From assembly GCA_026388275.1 (NCBI GenBank), contig JAPLKB010000021.1, forward strand, positions 1 through 64,000: a stretch of 64,000 nt of DNA, read 5' to 3'. A model generated the notes under the pieces. That model saw only the letters and a list, made by a program, of their open reading frames with translations. It did no database searches and was not told the origin of the DNA. This document shows positions 18,790-28,194 of this stretch, piece after piece. This DNA comes from Pseudomonadota bacterium (GTDB lineage: Bacteria > Desulfobacterota > Syntrophorhabdia > Syntrophorhabdales > Syntrophorhabdaceae). The position numbers and the translations under genes were made by a program. Each line of letters starts with the position of its first letter. The first letter of the stretch is position 1.

Positions 18790-20171
18790 AGATATCTTTT
18801 ATCCTCAACAATCAAAATATTGCAATTGAGGCAGACCCGCGGACAAGGGTAATAGATATTCTGCGTGAAGACGTGCATATGACAGGCACAAAAGAGGGAT
18901 GCGGTGCAGGAGATTGCGGGGCATGTACGATCCTTGTGGACGGTAAAAACATGCTCGCCTGCCTAATGCTTGCTCCGCAGCTTGAGGGTCGGCATATTAT
19001 AACCATAGAAGGAATGGGAACACAGGAGAACATGCACCCCCTGCAGAAGGCATTTATAGAATACGGCGCCGTACAGTGCGGATTCTGCACCCCAGGTATG
19101 GTCATGGCAGCAGCAGGTCTTCTTACAACAAATCCGCAGCCTGATAGAACAGAAATACAGGAGTCCTTAAGCGGCAATCTTTGCCGTTGTACCGGTTACC
19201 TCAAGATTGTGGAAGCCGTAGAAGAAGCAGCACGAAAAATTAATACCCGGGGACAAGATTCGGTACAGGGAATTTCATTTGAACCGCTCAATCAGCTCAA
19301 ACCGTTTGAAGTGGAGAAGGGTAAGTGTCAAACCGATGCAACAGCGTTTCTGCCCGAAACATACGATGAGGTCTGGCACATGCTTGAAGGTAAGCCGGAT
19401 GCACTTCTATATGCCGGCGGCACAGACCTCCTTGTAAAATTAAGAGCTTCTCATACATTGCACAATACTGCCCTTGTATGTCTGGAGCGAATAGAAGAGC
19501 TTAAGAACGTATATGAAAGCGCAGGCCAATTATTTATCGGGGCTTGCTGCACACACAGTCAGCTGCTTTTAAACCCCATTATTCAACAAAAGTTCCCCGT
19601 ACTCATAAAGGCTTTAAAATCATTGGGTTCGCCTCCAATTAGAAACATGGGTACAATTGGCGGCAATATCTGCACAGCTTCCCCGGCAGGCGATACCCTG
19701 CCGCCGTTATACGTACTGGATGCTGAAGTGGAAATACGCTCTGAAAGTCAATCCCGTCGCATCCCGATAAAGGATTTTATCATCGGTCCCGGAAAAACAG
19801 CACTGAAAAAAGGTGAGATATTATACGGTCTATGGCTGGAAAGCAACAACAACTATAACATTCATCACTATGAAAAGGTAGGGCAACGCCGGTCTCTCGC
19901 AATATCTATTGCAAGCCTTGCAGCTCTTTTAAAGACTAATGAAACAGGAATTGTGAAAAAAGCCAGATTTGCCTGGGGAAGTGTAGGCCCCACAGTTGTA
20001 ACATCTGAAGATGCAGAAGCATCCCTTATTGGGAAGCCTTTAACTGAAGAGACGCTGAAGGCTTTAATACCCTTTATTGAAAAGGCTCTCACCCCGATTG
20101 ACGATATACGGGCAAGCGCAGCATACAGGCGGGTTGTTGCAGGAAATCTGCTGCTCCGCATCTCCGGATAA
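18786..20171 (+). CDS. fused [2Fe-2S] and FAD subunit of the molybdenum hydroxylase
   Basis: About 461 aa fusing XdhC-type and XdhB-type subunits. The ferredoxin cluster GCGAGDCGACTILVDG is near residue 40, the second cluster CGFCTPGM...LSGNLCRCTGY near residues 98-140, and the FAD-binding motifs YAGGTDLLVKLR and RNMGTIGGNI follow in the C-terminal part. The chosen start is TTG 18786, overlapping the upstream TGA with AGGTG six bases before; GTG 18777 is possible. It passes electrons from Mo to FAD. Confidence 0.92.
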   Translation: MKISFILNNQNIAIEADPRTRVIDILREDVHMTGTKEGCGAGDCGACTILVDGKNMLACLMLAPQLEGRHIITIEGMGTQENMHPLQKAFIEYGAVQCGFCTPGMVMAAAGLLTTNPQPDRTEIQESLSGNLCRCTGYLKIVEAVEEAARKINTRGQDSVQGISFEPLNQLKPFEVEKGKCQTDATAFLPETYDEVWHMLEGKPDALLYAGGTDLLVKLRASHTLHNTALVCLERIEELKNVYESAGQLFIGACCTHSQLLLNPIIQQKFPVLIKALKSLGSPPIRNMGTIGGNICTASPAGDTLPPLYVLDAEVEIRSESQSRRIPIKDFIIGPGKTALKKGEILYGLWLESNNNYNIHHYEKVGQRRSLAISIASLAALLKTNETGIVKKARFAWGSVGPTVVTSEDAEASLIGKPLTEETLKALIPFIEKALTPIDDIRASAAYRRVVAGNLLLRISG

Positions 20172-20174
20172 AGA

Positions 20175-21350
20175 ATGGAGCAAAAACAAGGACTATTTAC
20201 AAAAGAGTTCATTGCTTTAAATACCATTTTCCTGTTCGCTGCTGCTGTGATGGCCGTATTTTTTCAGTTTCAGAACTATCTTCAGTCATTAGGCATTGCC
20301 TTTGCCTGGTTCGGATTTATCATGGGAGCAGATTCTCTGGCAAGTTTTGTTCTCCAGCCTTTTCTCTCTGTATATCTGAACGCTAAAAATTCCAGGAAAT
20401 GGCTGTTTATAAGCATATCCGGAATGGCTGTTATGCTGTTTTCCTACAAATTTGCTTTAGACCTTCCGTCGCTCATTGCAGTCCGCATACTGCACGGCGC
20501 TGCCTTTGTATGCCTTATGTCTGCAATCGTGGCAATGATGGTCAACTATATACCTTCAGAAAAAAGCGGACAGGCCTTCGGGCTCGTATCCGTCGTAAGG
20601 CTCGTTCCTTACTCGATAGTACCGCCTCTATTAACAGCAACAAATAAAACACCGGCAGATTTTCAGGCAACCTTGATATACAGCTCAATCCTCATGATCT
20701 TTTCCTTATCTCTTGCGTATCAGATTAAACCTTCTCAGTCAGTCGGTCAGGACTGCCACAGCGATCAACATGGCATAAACATGAAGAGATTGTTCGACAA
20801 TATAAAAGATAGAAAAATTGCTGTTCTATTTGCTGTTAATCTTTTATTGTACAGTGCATATACGATTATCTTTTTTTTCATAAAAGAATACGGTCACAGA
20901 AAAGGCATAGAAAACCCCGGTTATTTCTTCACAATTGCAACAGTTGTTATGATAGGAATCAGACTGATTGGCGGGACATTTTTTGACAGGCTTAATAAAG
21001 CAACCATTACAGGACTCTCTATGGCCGGACTTGCAGTCTGTTATGCACTGGTTGCTCATATATTCAGCGAAGGCATGTTTTATGTCCTTGCCTTTTTCAT
21101 CGGCCTCGGATGGGGTATAGTAATGCCTCTTCTTAACGCATTGATCTTTGATTTTTCCCCTCCTGCCTTCAGAGCAACTAATCTTAATCTCTCCCTTGTA
21201 GTAATGCAGGGCGGATTTTTTATCGGACCCTTCATCGGGGGCATTATAATAGGCCGTTGGGGCTACAATACTATTTTCTACCTCTGTGCTTTGCTGAGCT
21301 TTTTTGCTGCTGCACTTATGCATATAACCATGAAAAGGAGATCCTTATGA
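20175..21350 (+). CDS. MFS transporter
   Basis: 391 aa with about 12 hydrophobic segments, a central charged loop (~195-215) and MFS loop motifs. It is 3 nt after the hydroxylase FAD subunit and overlaps the next gene (ATGA). Position implies import of the hydroxylase substrate or export of its product; which one is not visible. Confidence 0.88.
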   Translation: MEQKQGLFTKEFIALNTIFLFAAAVMAVFFQFQNYLQSLGIAFAWFGFIMGADSLASFVLQPFLSVYLNAKNSRKWLFISISGMAVMLFSYKFALDLPSLIAVRILHGAAFVCLMSAIVAMMVNYIPSEKSGQAFGLVSVVRLVPYSIVPPLLTATNKTPADFQATLIYSSILMIFSLSLAYQIKPSQSVGQDCHSDQHGINMKRLFDNIKDRKIAVLFAVNLLLYSAYTIIFFFIKEYGHRKGIENPGYFFTIATVVMIGIRLIGGTFFDRLNKATITGLSMAGLAVCYALVAHIFSEGMFYVLAFFIGLGWGIVMPLLNALIFDFSPPAFRATNLNLSLVVMQGGFFIGPFIGGIIIGRWGYNTIFYLCALLSFFAAALMHITMKRRSL

Positions 21351-22381
21351 CACAGGAGGGACTTCAAATTGACCTGATAGAATCCAACCAGTCTTTTATG
21401 ATCGACGCCTTCCGGCCCGAAGACGCCCCTGGTGTGGCAAGGCTTTTCAGGGCAGTCTATGGCGAAGGGTATCCGGTGAAACTCGTATATAATCCGGACT
21501 TGCTCATCAATGCCTTTAATACCCTTGAAAATATACCTGTCGTGGCCCGGACATCGAAGGGCGATCTGGTGGCATATGAAGCAATTTACCGCTCCTGCCC
21601 AAACCCGCTAGTCTATGAAGCCGGCCAGGGTCTGGTGCTGCCTGCATACCGGCAACACAATATTATTAACAAAATAAATCAATATGTTTGTGAAGTTATG
21701 GCCCCGGGGATGGATATTGATGCTGTTTTCGGGGAAGCTGTCTGCAATAACATTTATATGCAGAAGTCATGGCAGGTCTTTGCTAACATTACAACTGCCC
21801 TTGAAGTTGACCTTATGCCCGCCGAGACATATGTGAAAGAACACAGTGCGTCCGGAAGGGTTGCCTGTCTGCTTATGTTCAGGAATTATCGTTCCAGGCC
21901 CCAAACTGTTTATGTACCGACTGTGTATAAAGATGCGCTGGAATACATATACACACAGATAGATGATAAACGAACCCTTATGACCGCACCAGAAAAACCG
22001 GGAGGAGGATTGTCTACAGAGATTAAAAAACAGGTTTTCGACTCTGCAAAAGTAGTACGTCTGACAGTGCATGAAGCTGGTGAAGATTTCCCAGAGGCAT
22101 TCGACAAAGAGCTAATTGACATAACAGATCAGGGCATCGTTGTTGTACAGGTCTGGCTAAAGCTCTCCTGGCCATGGGTCGGCGGCATTGTAGAACACCT
22201 TAGAACAAGAGGCTATTTCCTCGGAGGTGTATTGCCCGGATGGTTCGGTACAGATGGCCTTCTCATGCAGAAGATTATGGGAAAACCCAATTGGGAAGGC
22301 ATCCAGCTTTACAGTGAACATGCAAAGGAAATTATGAGAATCGTAAAGGACGACTGGTCTTCTCAAACAATTAATAAATGA
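21347..22381 (+). CDS. GNAT-like two-domain protein, paralogue of the 13905 gene's C-terminal part
   Basis: 344 aa starting MTQEGLQIDL, with AAAAGGAG seven nt upstream and an ATGA overlap with the MFS gene. The N-terminal half is GNAT-like (FRPEDAPGVARLFRAVYG, GQGLVLPAYRQHNII). The C-terminal domain (LSWPWVGGIVEHLRTRGYF, GGVLPGWFGTDGLLMQ) aligns by eye with the end of the protein at 13905. Probably an acyltransferase in the same pathway; exact role unknown. Confidence 0.72.
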   Translation: MTQEGLQIDLIESNQSFMIDAFRPEDAPGVARLFRAVYGEGYPVKLVYNPDLLINAFNTLENIPVVARTSKGDLVAYEAIYRSCPNPLVYEAGQGLVLPAYRQHNIINKINQYVCEVMAPGMDIDAVFGEAVCNNIYMQKSWQVFANITTALEVDLMPAETYVKEHSASGRVACLLMFRNYRSRPQTVYVPTVYKDALEYIYTQIDDKRTLMTAPEKPGGGLSTEIKKQVFDSAKVVRLTVHEAGEDFPEAFDKELIDITDQGIVVVQVWLKLSWPWVGGIVEHLRTRGYFLGGVLPGWFGTDGLLMQKIMGKPNWEGIQLYSEHAKEIMRIVKDDWSSQTINK

Positions 22382-22393
22382 AAGGGGTAAGCA

Positions 22394-22810
22394 TTGAAAA
22401 GTTACAGAAAAGAATTGTGGTTCAACATTCCTGAAAGGCGGGGCTTCATAAACATTACCGGGCAAGTAGCAGAGTGTATCCGGGAAAGCGGGATAACAGA
22501 AGGATTAATACTCATAAATGCGATGCATATTACAGCCTCTGTTTTTATTAATGACGATGAATCCGGCCTCCATCACGACCTTGATCGCTGGCTTGAAGGA
22601 TTGGCTCCACATGAGCCGGTCTCTCAGTACCGGCATAACGTTGGTGAAGATAATGCCGATGCCCACCTTAAGCGGTCGGTTATGGGAAGAGAGACAGTTG
22701 TGGCCGTCACGAAAGGAAAATTGGACTTCGGACCCTGGGAACAGATTTTTTATGGTGAGTTTGATGGAAGACGGAAAAAACGTGTCCTCATCAAGATTAT
22801 AGGAGAGTAA
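22394..22810 (+). CDS. yjbQ: YjbQ/UPF0047 family protein
   Basis: 138 aa, TTG start preceded by AAAGGGG. The family motifs [32 protein letters not shown] and [14 protein letters not shown]-type sequence are all present. YjbQ has weak thiamine-phosphate synthase activity in E. coli; its true role is unclear. It ends the hydroxylase operon. Confidence 0.9.
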   Translation: MKSYRKELWFNIPERRGFINITGQVAECIRESGITEGLILINAMHITASVFINDDESGLHHDLDRWLEGLAPHEPVSQYRHNVGEDNADAHLKRSVMGRETVVAVTKGKLDFGPWEQIFYGEFDGRRKKRVLIKIIGE

Positions 22811-22974
22811 AAACGGCAGGCAGCTTTATAGGGGTAGTCGGCCAGTATTTCTTCAATGGTGTAGCCTGCCCCGATCTGCCCCACAATCATACCGACGGTG
22901 ACACGCATTCCGAGGATGCACGCCTTGCCTCCCATCATATCCGGCTGCTGGGTGATATGATCCAGTGTTACCAT
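22750..22974 (-). pseudogene. truncated DUF433 antitoxin-like gene
   Basis: Starts with a good ribosome-binding site (GGAGG, 5 nt, ATG 22974) and matches DUF433 for 49 residues (ITQQPDMMGGKACILGMRVTV, AGYTIEEILADYPY). It then runs into the 3' end of yjbQ with unrelated sequence where the DUF433 C-terminal helix should be. The partner toxin (usually DUF5615) is absent. It looks like a deletion scar at the edge of the accessory region. Confidence 0.75.
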
Positions 22975-23051
22975 TACACCCTCCTTTATTAAAACTCATT
23001 GAAATTGTAGACGAATAAGAATATTATTTCAGGAACTATCATGGTTGTTGT

Positions 23052-24704
23052 TCAGCCCTGTTGTAAACTTTCAACAAGGACCCCGATGTCTTTTTCGGAA
23101 GATATGAATATTCTTTTTTCCAGAGCAAACTGTCTGGCCTCTTTTGTAAAACCGGCTTTCGAAACATACCAGTATGTATCTGCCAGAGGTAAAGCCTTTT
23201 TTAAGAATCTTTCTATTTCTTTCAGCCCAGCAGCCTTGCCTTTCCATTTTACCTCAACTGCCCATTTGCCCTTTTTAGTGATGGCAAGTATATCGATCTC
23301 TATTTTCCCATCTGTCGAGATGTATCGCTTGAGCTTTGTAAAACCCGGCAGGATGATCCTTTCTGTTAAACCAAACAATGCCCCATCTATTTCCTGCCCT
23401 GAGAATTGCTTCATAATATTCATTACGGATTCTTCCTTCATTCTTCCAAGCTCTTCCGATACGCGCTGATATTTTTTATCCAACTCTTCTATTATCGACA
23501 TAAGGTCTTTCTCTTTAGGAAAATCAGAAACCTCGACGCCGTTCTGCACATAGGCAACCCAGTATTTCAGTATAGGATCAAAGTAATAATATTTTCGTTC
23601 CTTTTCAAAGAGAAGTCCGATATCCTGGAGTGCTTTCAGATTGATTCGTATGGGCCCCTGGCTCATCTTCAATGCTCTTGCCAGTTCTGACTGCGTCATG
23701 GGGGTATCGTTTGTCGCTACAATATCCAGTAACGATTTTAATACTCCATATCCCCTCGCCCTCTGGAGAGAAACGTTATAAAGGTACGTGCAGTATGAGT
23801 GAATAAGGCCGCCCGGTGAAAGCACCTCCGAGATAAAGGCACGTTTAACAAGCATATCTGACAGAACCTCCCCTCTATCCAGAAAAAGGATAGCCTTCCT
23901 GAGTATCCGGACGAGGTAGAAGGGATTACCTGTACTGTAATAATGGAAGAGACCTGTGAGCCTGTTATCAACATCGGGAATGAATTTATTGATAAGTTCG
24001 CCGGATTCTTCCCGTGTATACGGTTTTATGGGAAGATGAGAGAACTGATTGAACAATGGGCTTGCACTGTCCCTTGTGATATTCTCCATCTCTGAAATAA
24101 TCGAACCGCTGATACAATAAGTAACGTGGTCTACCCTGTCCTTTACACTGCGAAAGATTTTCAAGATGTTTTTCATCTGATCGAAGTTGGTAAGATTTAC
24201 TATTTCCTGGAACTCGTCGAGAGAAACGATAACTCTCTTCCCGGTAAAGCGGGCAAGTGTGCCTGAGAAGTTGAAACATTCCTGGAGGAGTCTCTGTCTG
24301 TCCGGTTTGGCCTTTTCAAGTTCAGCAGTTACGGGCATGAGGGCATCCCTTAATTCCTTGTCCTGTATCTCGAAGATAAGGGAAGGCAGGTGAAGGTATG
24401 TAACGGGGAGCCTGCTGCCCTTGGTGTAATACCAGTAAACGTGCCATCCGATGAATTTAAGGGCAAAGTCCTCCGGTGTCTCCGATATTTCTTCTAGGTT
24501 AATATAAACAGGGAGAACACCTTCGTCATCCATATGCCTTTTCATGAACTCTTTGATGAGCATGGTTTTCCCGATACGTCTCAGCCCCGATATATGGACA
24601 TCAACGGGTTTACCGGAAAAAAGGTGCTCGTCCATCAGGGAAAGCTCGTTCTTTCTCCCTGAAAATATTTCCTGATCATCTTTCCTGTAAAAATATTCAA
24701 GCAT
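23052..24704 (-). CDS. AAA ATPase with C-terminal PD-(D/E)XK-like domain
   Basis: 550 aa of the archaeal-ATPase type. Walker A is SGLRRIGKTMLIKEF near residues 39-53 and Walker B VIVSLDEFQEIV near 172-183. A winged-helix segment (TQSELARALKMSQGPIRINLKAL) follows near 340-362, and the C-terminal domain carries EIDILAITKKGKWAVEVKWK, a D-x(n)-E-x-K nuclease-like motif. Such proteins are frequent in mobile or defence regions; activity is unproven. No partner gene overlaps it. Confidence 0.82.
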   Translation of the reverse strand: MLEYFYRKDDQEIFSGRKNELSLMDEHLFSGKPVDVHISGLRRIGKTMLIKEFMKRHMDDEGVLPVYINLEEISETPEDFALKFIGWHVYWYYTKGSRLPVTYLHLPSLIFEIQDKELRDALMPVTAELEKAKPDRQRLLQECFNFSGTLARFTGKRVIVSLDEFQEIVNLTNFDQMKNILKIFRSVKDRVDHVTYCISGSIISEMENITRDSASPLFNQFSHLPIKPYTREESGELINKFIPDVDNRLTGLFHYYSTGNPFYLVRILRKAILFLDRGEVLSDMLVKRAFISEVLSPGGLIHSYCTYLYNVSLQRARGYGVLKSLLDIVATNDTPMTQSELARALKMSQGPIRINLKALQDIGLLFEKERKYYYFDPILKYWVAYVQNGVEVSDFPKEKDLMSIIEELDKKYQRVSEELGRMKEESVMNIMKQFSGQEIDGALFGLTERIILPGFTKLKRYISTDGKIEIDILAITKKGKWAVEVKWKGKAAGLKEIERFLKKALPLADTYWYVSKAGFTKEARQFALEKRIFISSEKDIGVLVESLQQG

Positions 24705-24815
24705 ATATCACCCATTTAGGATTAATGTCATATGGGTTAATTTAATATATATTAATGAAGTTTGTCAATAAAGAAAAAAACAGGTTCTTTTCCGGTATTA
24801 TCCCCAAAAAACCAC

Positions 24816-25376
24816 TCATAACCCTAATTGATCGCTTATGCCTTTCATGGCATTTACGCAAATCTCCACAAATTCATCCAGCGGTATTCCGATTTTTTCA
24901 CATTCCATAATATTGTCCCTGTTAACAGATGCTGCGAAAGCTTTTTCCTTCATCCTTTTTGTTACGGATTTAGGTTTTACACTTGTAATCTTCTTGTCCG
25001 GATACACGAGGGTTGTCGCAATAATAAGGCCTGTGAGGGTTTCTCCTGCTGCAAGGGCATGCTGTAATTCCGTGTGCCGTTCTTTACCCGTCAGCGCTTC
25101 GTTATGCATCACTATGGCTTCTACGATTTCAGGATCAATACCTTTTTCATTAAGGATTTTTTCAGTTTCGATACCATGGACACTTAAATCACCATTGACA
25201 AGCTCTATATCAAGGTCATGCAGCAGTCCCGCAAGACCCCATTTTTCTTCATCTCTGCCCAATCTATTTGCCAGCGCCCTCATCACCGCCTCAGAGGCAT
25301 AACTGTGGCTCAGCATCTTTTCATTTTTTACATATTTATTGAGTAACTCAATTGCCTCATTTCTTGACATAGTCAT
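24816..25376 (-). CDS. HD-domain (HDIG) phosphohydrolase
   Basis: 186 aa with H-x(n)-HD: LSHSYASEAVMRALANRLG, LAGLLHDLDIELV near residues 45-57, VHGIETEKIL, then VMHNEALTG. Metal-dependent phosphohydrolase of unknown substrate. ATG 25376 has GGAGG seven nt upstream. Confidence 0.85.
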   Translation of the reverse strand: MTMSRNEAIELLNKYVKNEKMLSHSYASEAVMRALANRLGRDEEKWGLAGLLHDLDIELVNGDLSVHGIETEKILNEKGIDPEIVEAIVMHNEALTGKERHTELQHALAAGETLTGLIIATTLVYPDKKITSVKPKSVTKRMKEKAFAASVNRDNIMECEKIGIPLDEFVEICVNAMKGISDQLGL

Positions 25377-25519
25377 ATTTATTCCTCCAATGCGGTATTT
25401 TTATTTTTTATAAATTGCACTTTCTATTAATTATAATATGAAGATAAAGCTTTGACCTTACCGGCCCACCCCGATATCGGTGTTATAAACGCTCAGGTGC
25501 AAACATTTTCTTCAATTTC

Positions 25520-25984
25520 TTATGCACCAAGCGCCTTTAACGCCTTCGGTATTGTATCCGCCGGGCTGATTTTGTAAAAAGCTTCAATAATAAGCCCTTT
25601 TTCATCAATGAGAAAAGATGAGCGAATAATACCGTATGACTTTTTGCCGTACATATTCTTCTCGCCCCAGATGCCGTATGCCTCGGCAACCTCATGGTCT
25701 GGATCTGAAAGAAGGTCATATTCCAGCCCGTTCTTTTCTGCGAACCGTTTCTGTGCTGATGGTAAATCAGGGCTGATCCCTAAGGGCACAACGTTTATTT
25801 CCGACAGACGCATCCCGGCGTCTCTTACGCTCGCGGCCTGGACAGTTCAGCCAGAAGTACCTGCTTTAGGATAAAAGAATATGAGCACCTTCCTGCCTGA
25901 AAAATCCGACAGTTTTCTTATGATATTGTCCTGGTTCGGCAATTCAATAAATGGGGCCTTATCGCCTGCTTTAAGTTTTATCAT
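25520..25984 (-). CDS. selenocysteine-containing Bcp/PrxQ-type peroxiredoxin
   Basis: 154 aa if the in-frame TGA at 25847-25849 is read as selenocysteine (residue 46). The frame is continuous on both sides: KVLIFFYPKAGTSG-U-TVQAASVRD, exactly where Bcp proteins have YPK-x-x-T-x-G-C-T-x-Q-A. AGGAGG lies six nt before ATG 25984. The protein has no Cys at all, so any resolving thiol must come from another molecule. It reduces peroxides at low potential. A SECIS-like hairpin follows the UGA. A conventional gene finder would truncate it to residues 58-154. Confidence 0.9.
25806..25823 (-). promoter_or_regulatory. bacterial SECIS-like hairpin
   Basis: Minus strand AGACGC-CGGGAT-GCGTCT: a 6-bp stem with a 6-nt loop having G at loop position 2, starting 23 nt after the UGA so the loop begins 29 nt downstream. 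This fits the published pattern for bacterial SECIS elements (small apical loop with an early G, about 16-37 nt from UGA). SelB binding is inferred. Confidence 0.7.
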
Positions 25985-26032
25985 GGATTTCCTCCTATCA
26001 GTATAAAAGGTTAGCGTTTAAGCCTTGTTTCT

Positions 26033-26809
26033 CTATACATTTTTCTCTGTTTCCGGCAGCTTTCCTACCGCAGCCATATAAATGACCGTTTCCTCAATAC
26101 CGTCAAGTCCCAGAAATCCGTTCACTTCATCATCAAAGAATGCGCCGACGGCACAAACACCAAAACCAAGGGCTTCCCCGGCAAGATAAAGATTCTGGGC
26201 AATATGTCCTGCGTCAAGATAGATATAACGGTATGCCCTCTCCCGGTATTTCCATTTTGCCCTGGCGAGTACAGCAGACCATATAAATGTAACCTGTGCG
26301 CCGGCAACCATGTCCTGCCCGAGGGCCGCCTCGGCAAGCCCCTTTGAAAAATTACCCTTTCTGATTAGTTCAAGATCGAATTCGGCAGGTCTGAAGTGGT
26401 ATATACCTGATTCAAGGCGATCCGCAGAACGGACATTAAGGTATGTCTCTACAGGAAAAAGTCCGCCTGCAGATGGGGCAGCTCTGAAAAGCGTATCTCC
26501 CCAACGGGTGGTAATGCCCTGAGTTGCCCATAGAAGGACGGCAAGAGCCTCGAGGTCTAATACATCCCGTGAATTATAATCTCTTCTCGACCTTCTTCGG
26601 GCAATAAGTTTCCATATGTCTTTCTCACCCTTTGTGACCGGTTTTGGCAGAACAATTCTTGCAAGGGGATTATCATAGTGTTTGTAAGTATCCGGTACCG
26701 CATTCCAGTCGAGTGTGTGGCCCTTCAAACTCTCCCGGGTATACTTCGTTTCCTCCTGGAATCTGGCCCCTATACCCACTATTTTTTCTTTCGGATCTGT
26801 TCCGTTCAT
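26033..26809 (-). CDS. SagB/ThcOx-type nitroreductase family protein
   Basis: 258 aa, FMN-dependent nitroreductase fold. Visible are RRRSRRDY near residues 72-79 (FMN phosphate contact), LLWATQGITTRWGD, RAAPSAGGLFPVETY near 108-122, and AGHIAQNLYLAGEALGFGVCAVGAF. This SagB-like form often acts alone outside azole-peptide clusters; no cyclodehydratase is nearby. Substrate unknown. Confidence 0.88.
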   Translation of the reverse strand: MNGTDPKEKIVGIGARFQEETKYTRESLKGHTLDWNAVPDTYKHYDNPLARIVLPKPVTKGEKDIWKLIARRRSRRDYNSRDVLDLEALAVLLWATQGITTRWGDTLFRAAPSAGGLFPVETYLNVRSADRLESGIYHFRPAEFDLELIRKGNFSKGLAEAALGQDMVAGAQVTFIWSAVLARAKWKYRERAYRYIYLDAGHIAQNLYLAGEALGFGVCAVGAFFDDEVNGFLGLDGIEETVIYMAAVGKLPETEKNV

Positions 26810-27534
26810 ATTTTATATCCATATACGATGATAAAATCCATCCACGGCTGCAAATGTTTTTAATGCCATCGGGCGTATTCCTTCAATTAAAAGTAATTAT
26901 ATATTATTCAAAGGAATTTCAACAGTTTTTGATGGAGATTGGCGGGGCTGTTCTTTCAGGTTTTAAAAGTATTGAAATATTGAAGGATATCCCGCAATCC
27001 TACCCTTGAAGTTCTTTATGTCCATTTCCCAAAGCCGCGGTCCTGCAAATAACATTCCCTCTTATTTGCAGTTGGAAGCTAAATTTTATGGCAGCTTTCG
27101 GGATATCGGAAGCGGCGGATTTTCTCCCTTTCGAAATTCAAAAATCAAGGGCTTGGGGTCATAAGGATTTGAGCCCATTGACACAATATATGTTTTTATT
27201 TTAAGACAGCAAATATTTTGCCGCAACAGTTGCGGCAATTTTTTAAATCTTTGTAAAGCCAATACAGATAAGGGATTGATAAAATGTACCTTCGAGATAG
27301 TTTTTTATAATAATTGCTAAAAGTGATAAAAACTGGGATCAAAGTTTTTGTCAGAATTGATTTTTATGATCCTGTTGCTTGCAGAGGGTTAGGTATATTA
27401 TGTCTACGAGTCATTAAATTAATCAAAGCATTGTCATATTAAAAGCCCAGGTCTTTTTTAAGCTTTCGTGACCTGTCCGGATTTTGTTTTTCCTTTTTGC
27501 TGCCAATGTGGACAGATAATCCTTGCGGTCCTGC
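26810..27534. other. intergenic, decayed DNA
   Basis: No supported gene. A short plus-strand frame ending LKDIPQSYP (stop ~27009) has no family match or start signal. AAATTCAAAAATCAAGGGCT at about 27136-27156 resembles sequence at 30015-30034. A palindrome at 27218-27238 is listed separately. A 50-codon minus frame (27434-27578) with KPTHLKEIEQDRKDYLS looks protein-like and may be another gene remnant. Confidence 0.5.
27218..27238. repeat. CAG-centred palindrome, copy 1
   Basis: TTGCCGCAA-CAG-TTGCGGCAA, perfect 9-bp arms. It belongs to a set of four palindromes with the same centre but different arms (others at 29420, 29736 and 29941). Confidence 0.7.
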
Positions 27535-28191
27535 TCAATTTCTTTGAGATGTGTTGGTTTTACTCCCCGTACCCTCATTTATGTTGTGGTTGTCTATAAA
27601 ATTACCCTGGACAATTACATTGAGTTCGGTATTATGGATAACACCGGAAAGGGTAAGATTTGAAGACCCGACCCCGGAGATTCCTTTTTCATGGCACTCA
27701 ACTGGTTTACCACTTTCATCGAAAACCTTCCCATAATCAAATATGTGTGCCTTTGCGTGGAGCCTTCCTTTTGTATAAACCTTTACTTTAAGCTTTTTGT
27801 CTTCAATCATACGGACGAGCGTCTTAACAAGCATCTCTCCATCATCCGTTTGATCCATGAGTTCCACGCTTGCGCGGATATTTTTGGCGGTCTCTGCCGC
27901 CATGCGCTTTGTCTCCGTCCGCTTTGGATATCTTTCGGCATCAACAGCCTCAGTGACAAGTTCAAGCCTTCGGTAGCCTTCTGCAAGCTGTTCAAGGTTT
28001 TCCCTGTTTGTGGTATTCCCGATAAGCAGGCGTAATACTCTCACCCTGTCAAGCTTTTCTACAATACTTGTCAGACCTGAAAGAAAGAAATACCCTACTG
28101 CAAACCATGCCGATTCGGTGGATAAGAGGATGCGGTTGATATGATTAGCTAATTTCTCATGACGATTGTCGATAATGTCGTGGGCAGGCAT
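27535..28191 (-). pseudogene. PLD-like N-terminus of a truncated helicase gene
   Basis: 218 aa matching the N-terminal phospholipase D-like module of a PLD-SNF2 helicase family: WFAVGYFFLSGLTSIVEKL, LLIGNTTNRENLEQLAEGY, LELMDQTDDGE-type sequence, and the HxK motif KGRLHAKAHIFDYG with GSSNLTLSGVIHNTELNVIVQG. After that the sequence diverges and stops where the full family continues for hundreds of residues into the motor domain. It is distinct in sequence from the intact helicase at 35931. It may still make a stand-alone PLD protein. Confidence 0.78.
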
Positions 28192-28194
28192 ATT

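Noticed and set aside
16486-20171. Naming the enzyme a true xanthine dehydrogenase (xdhA/xdhB)
   Set aside because: Family motifs are clear but substrate residues cannot be judged and no purine catabolism genes are adjacent.
26644-27009. 121-codon plus-strand frame
   Set aside because: The first half is antisense to the nitroreductase gene; the rest has no start signal or recognised family.
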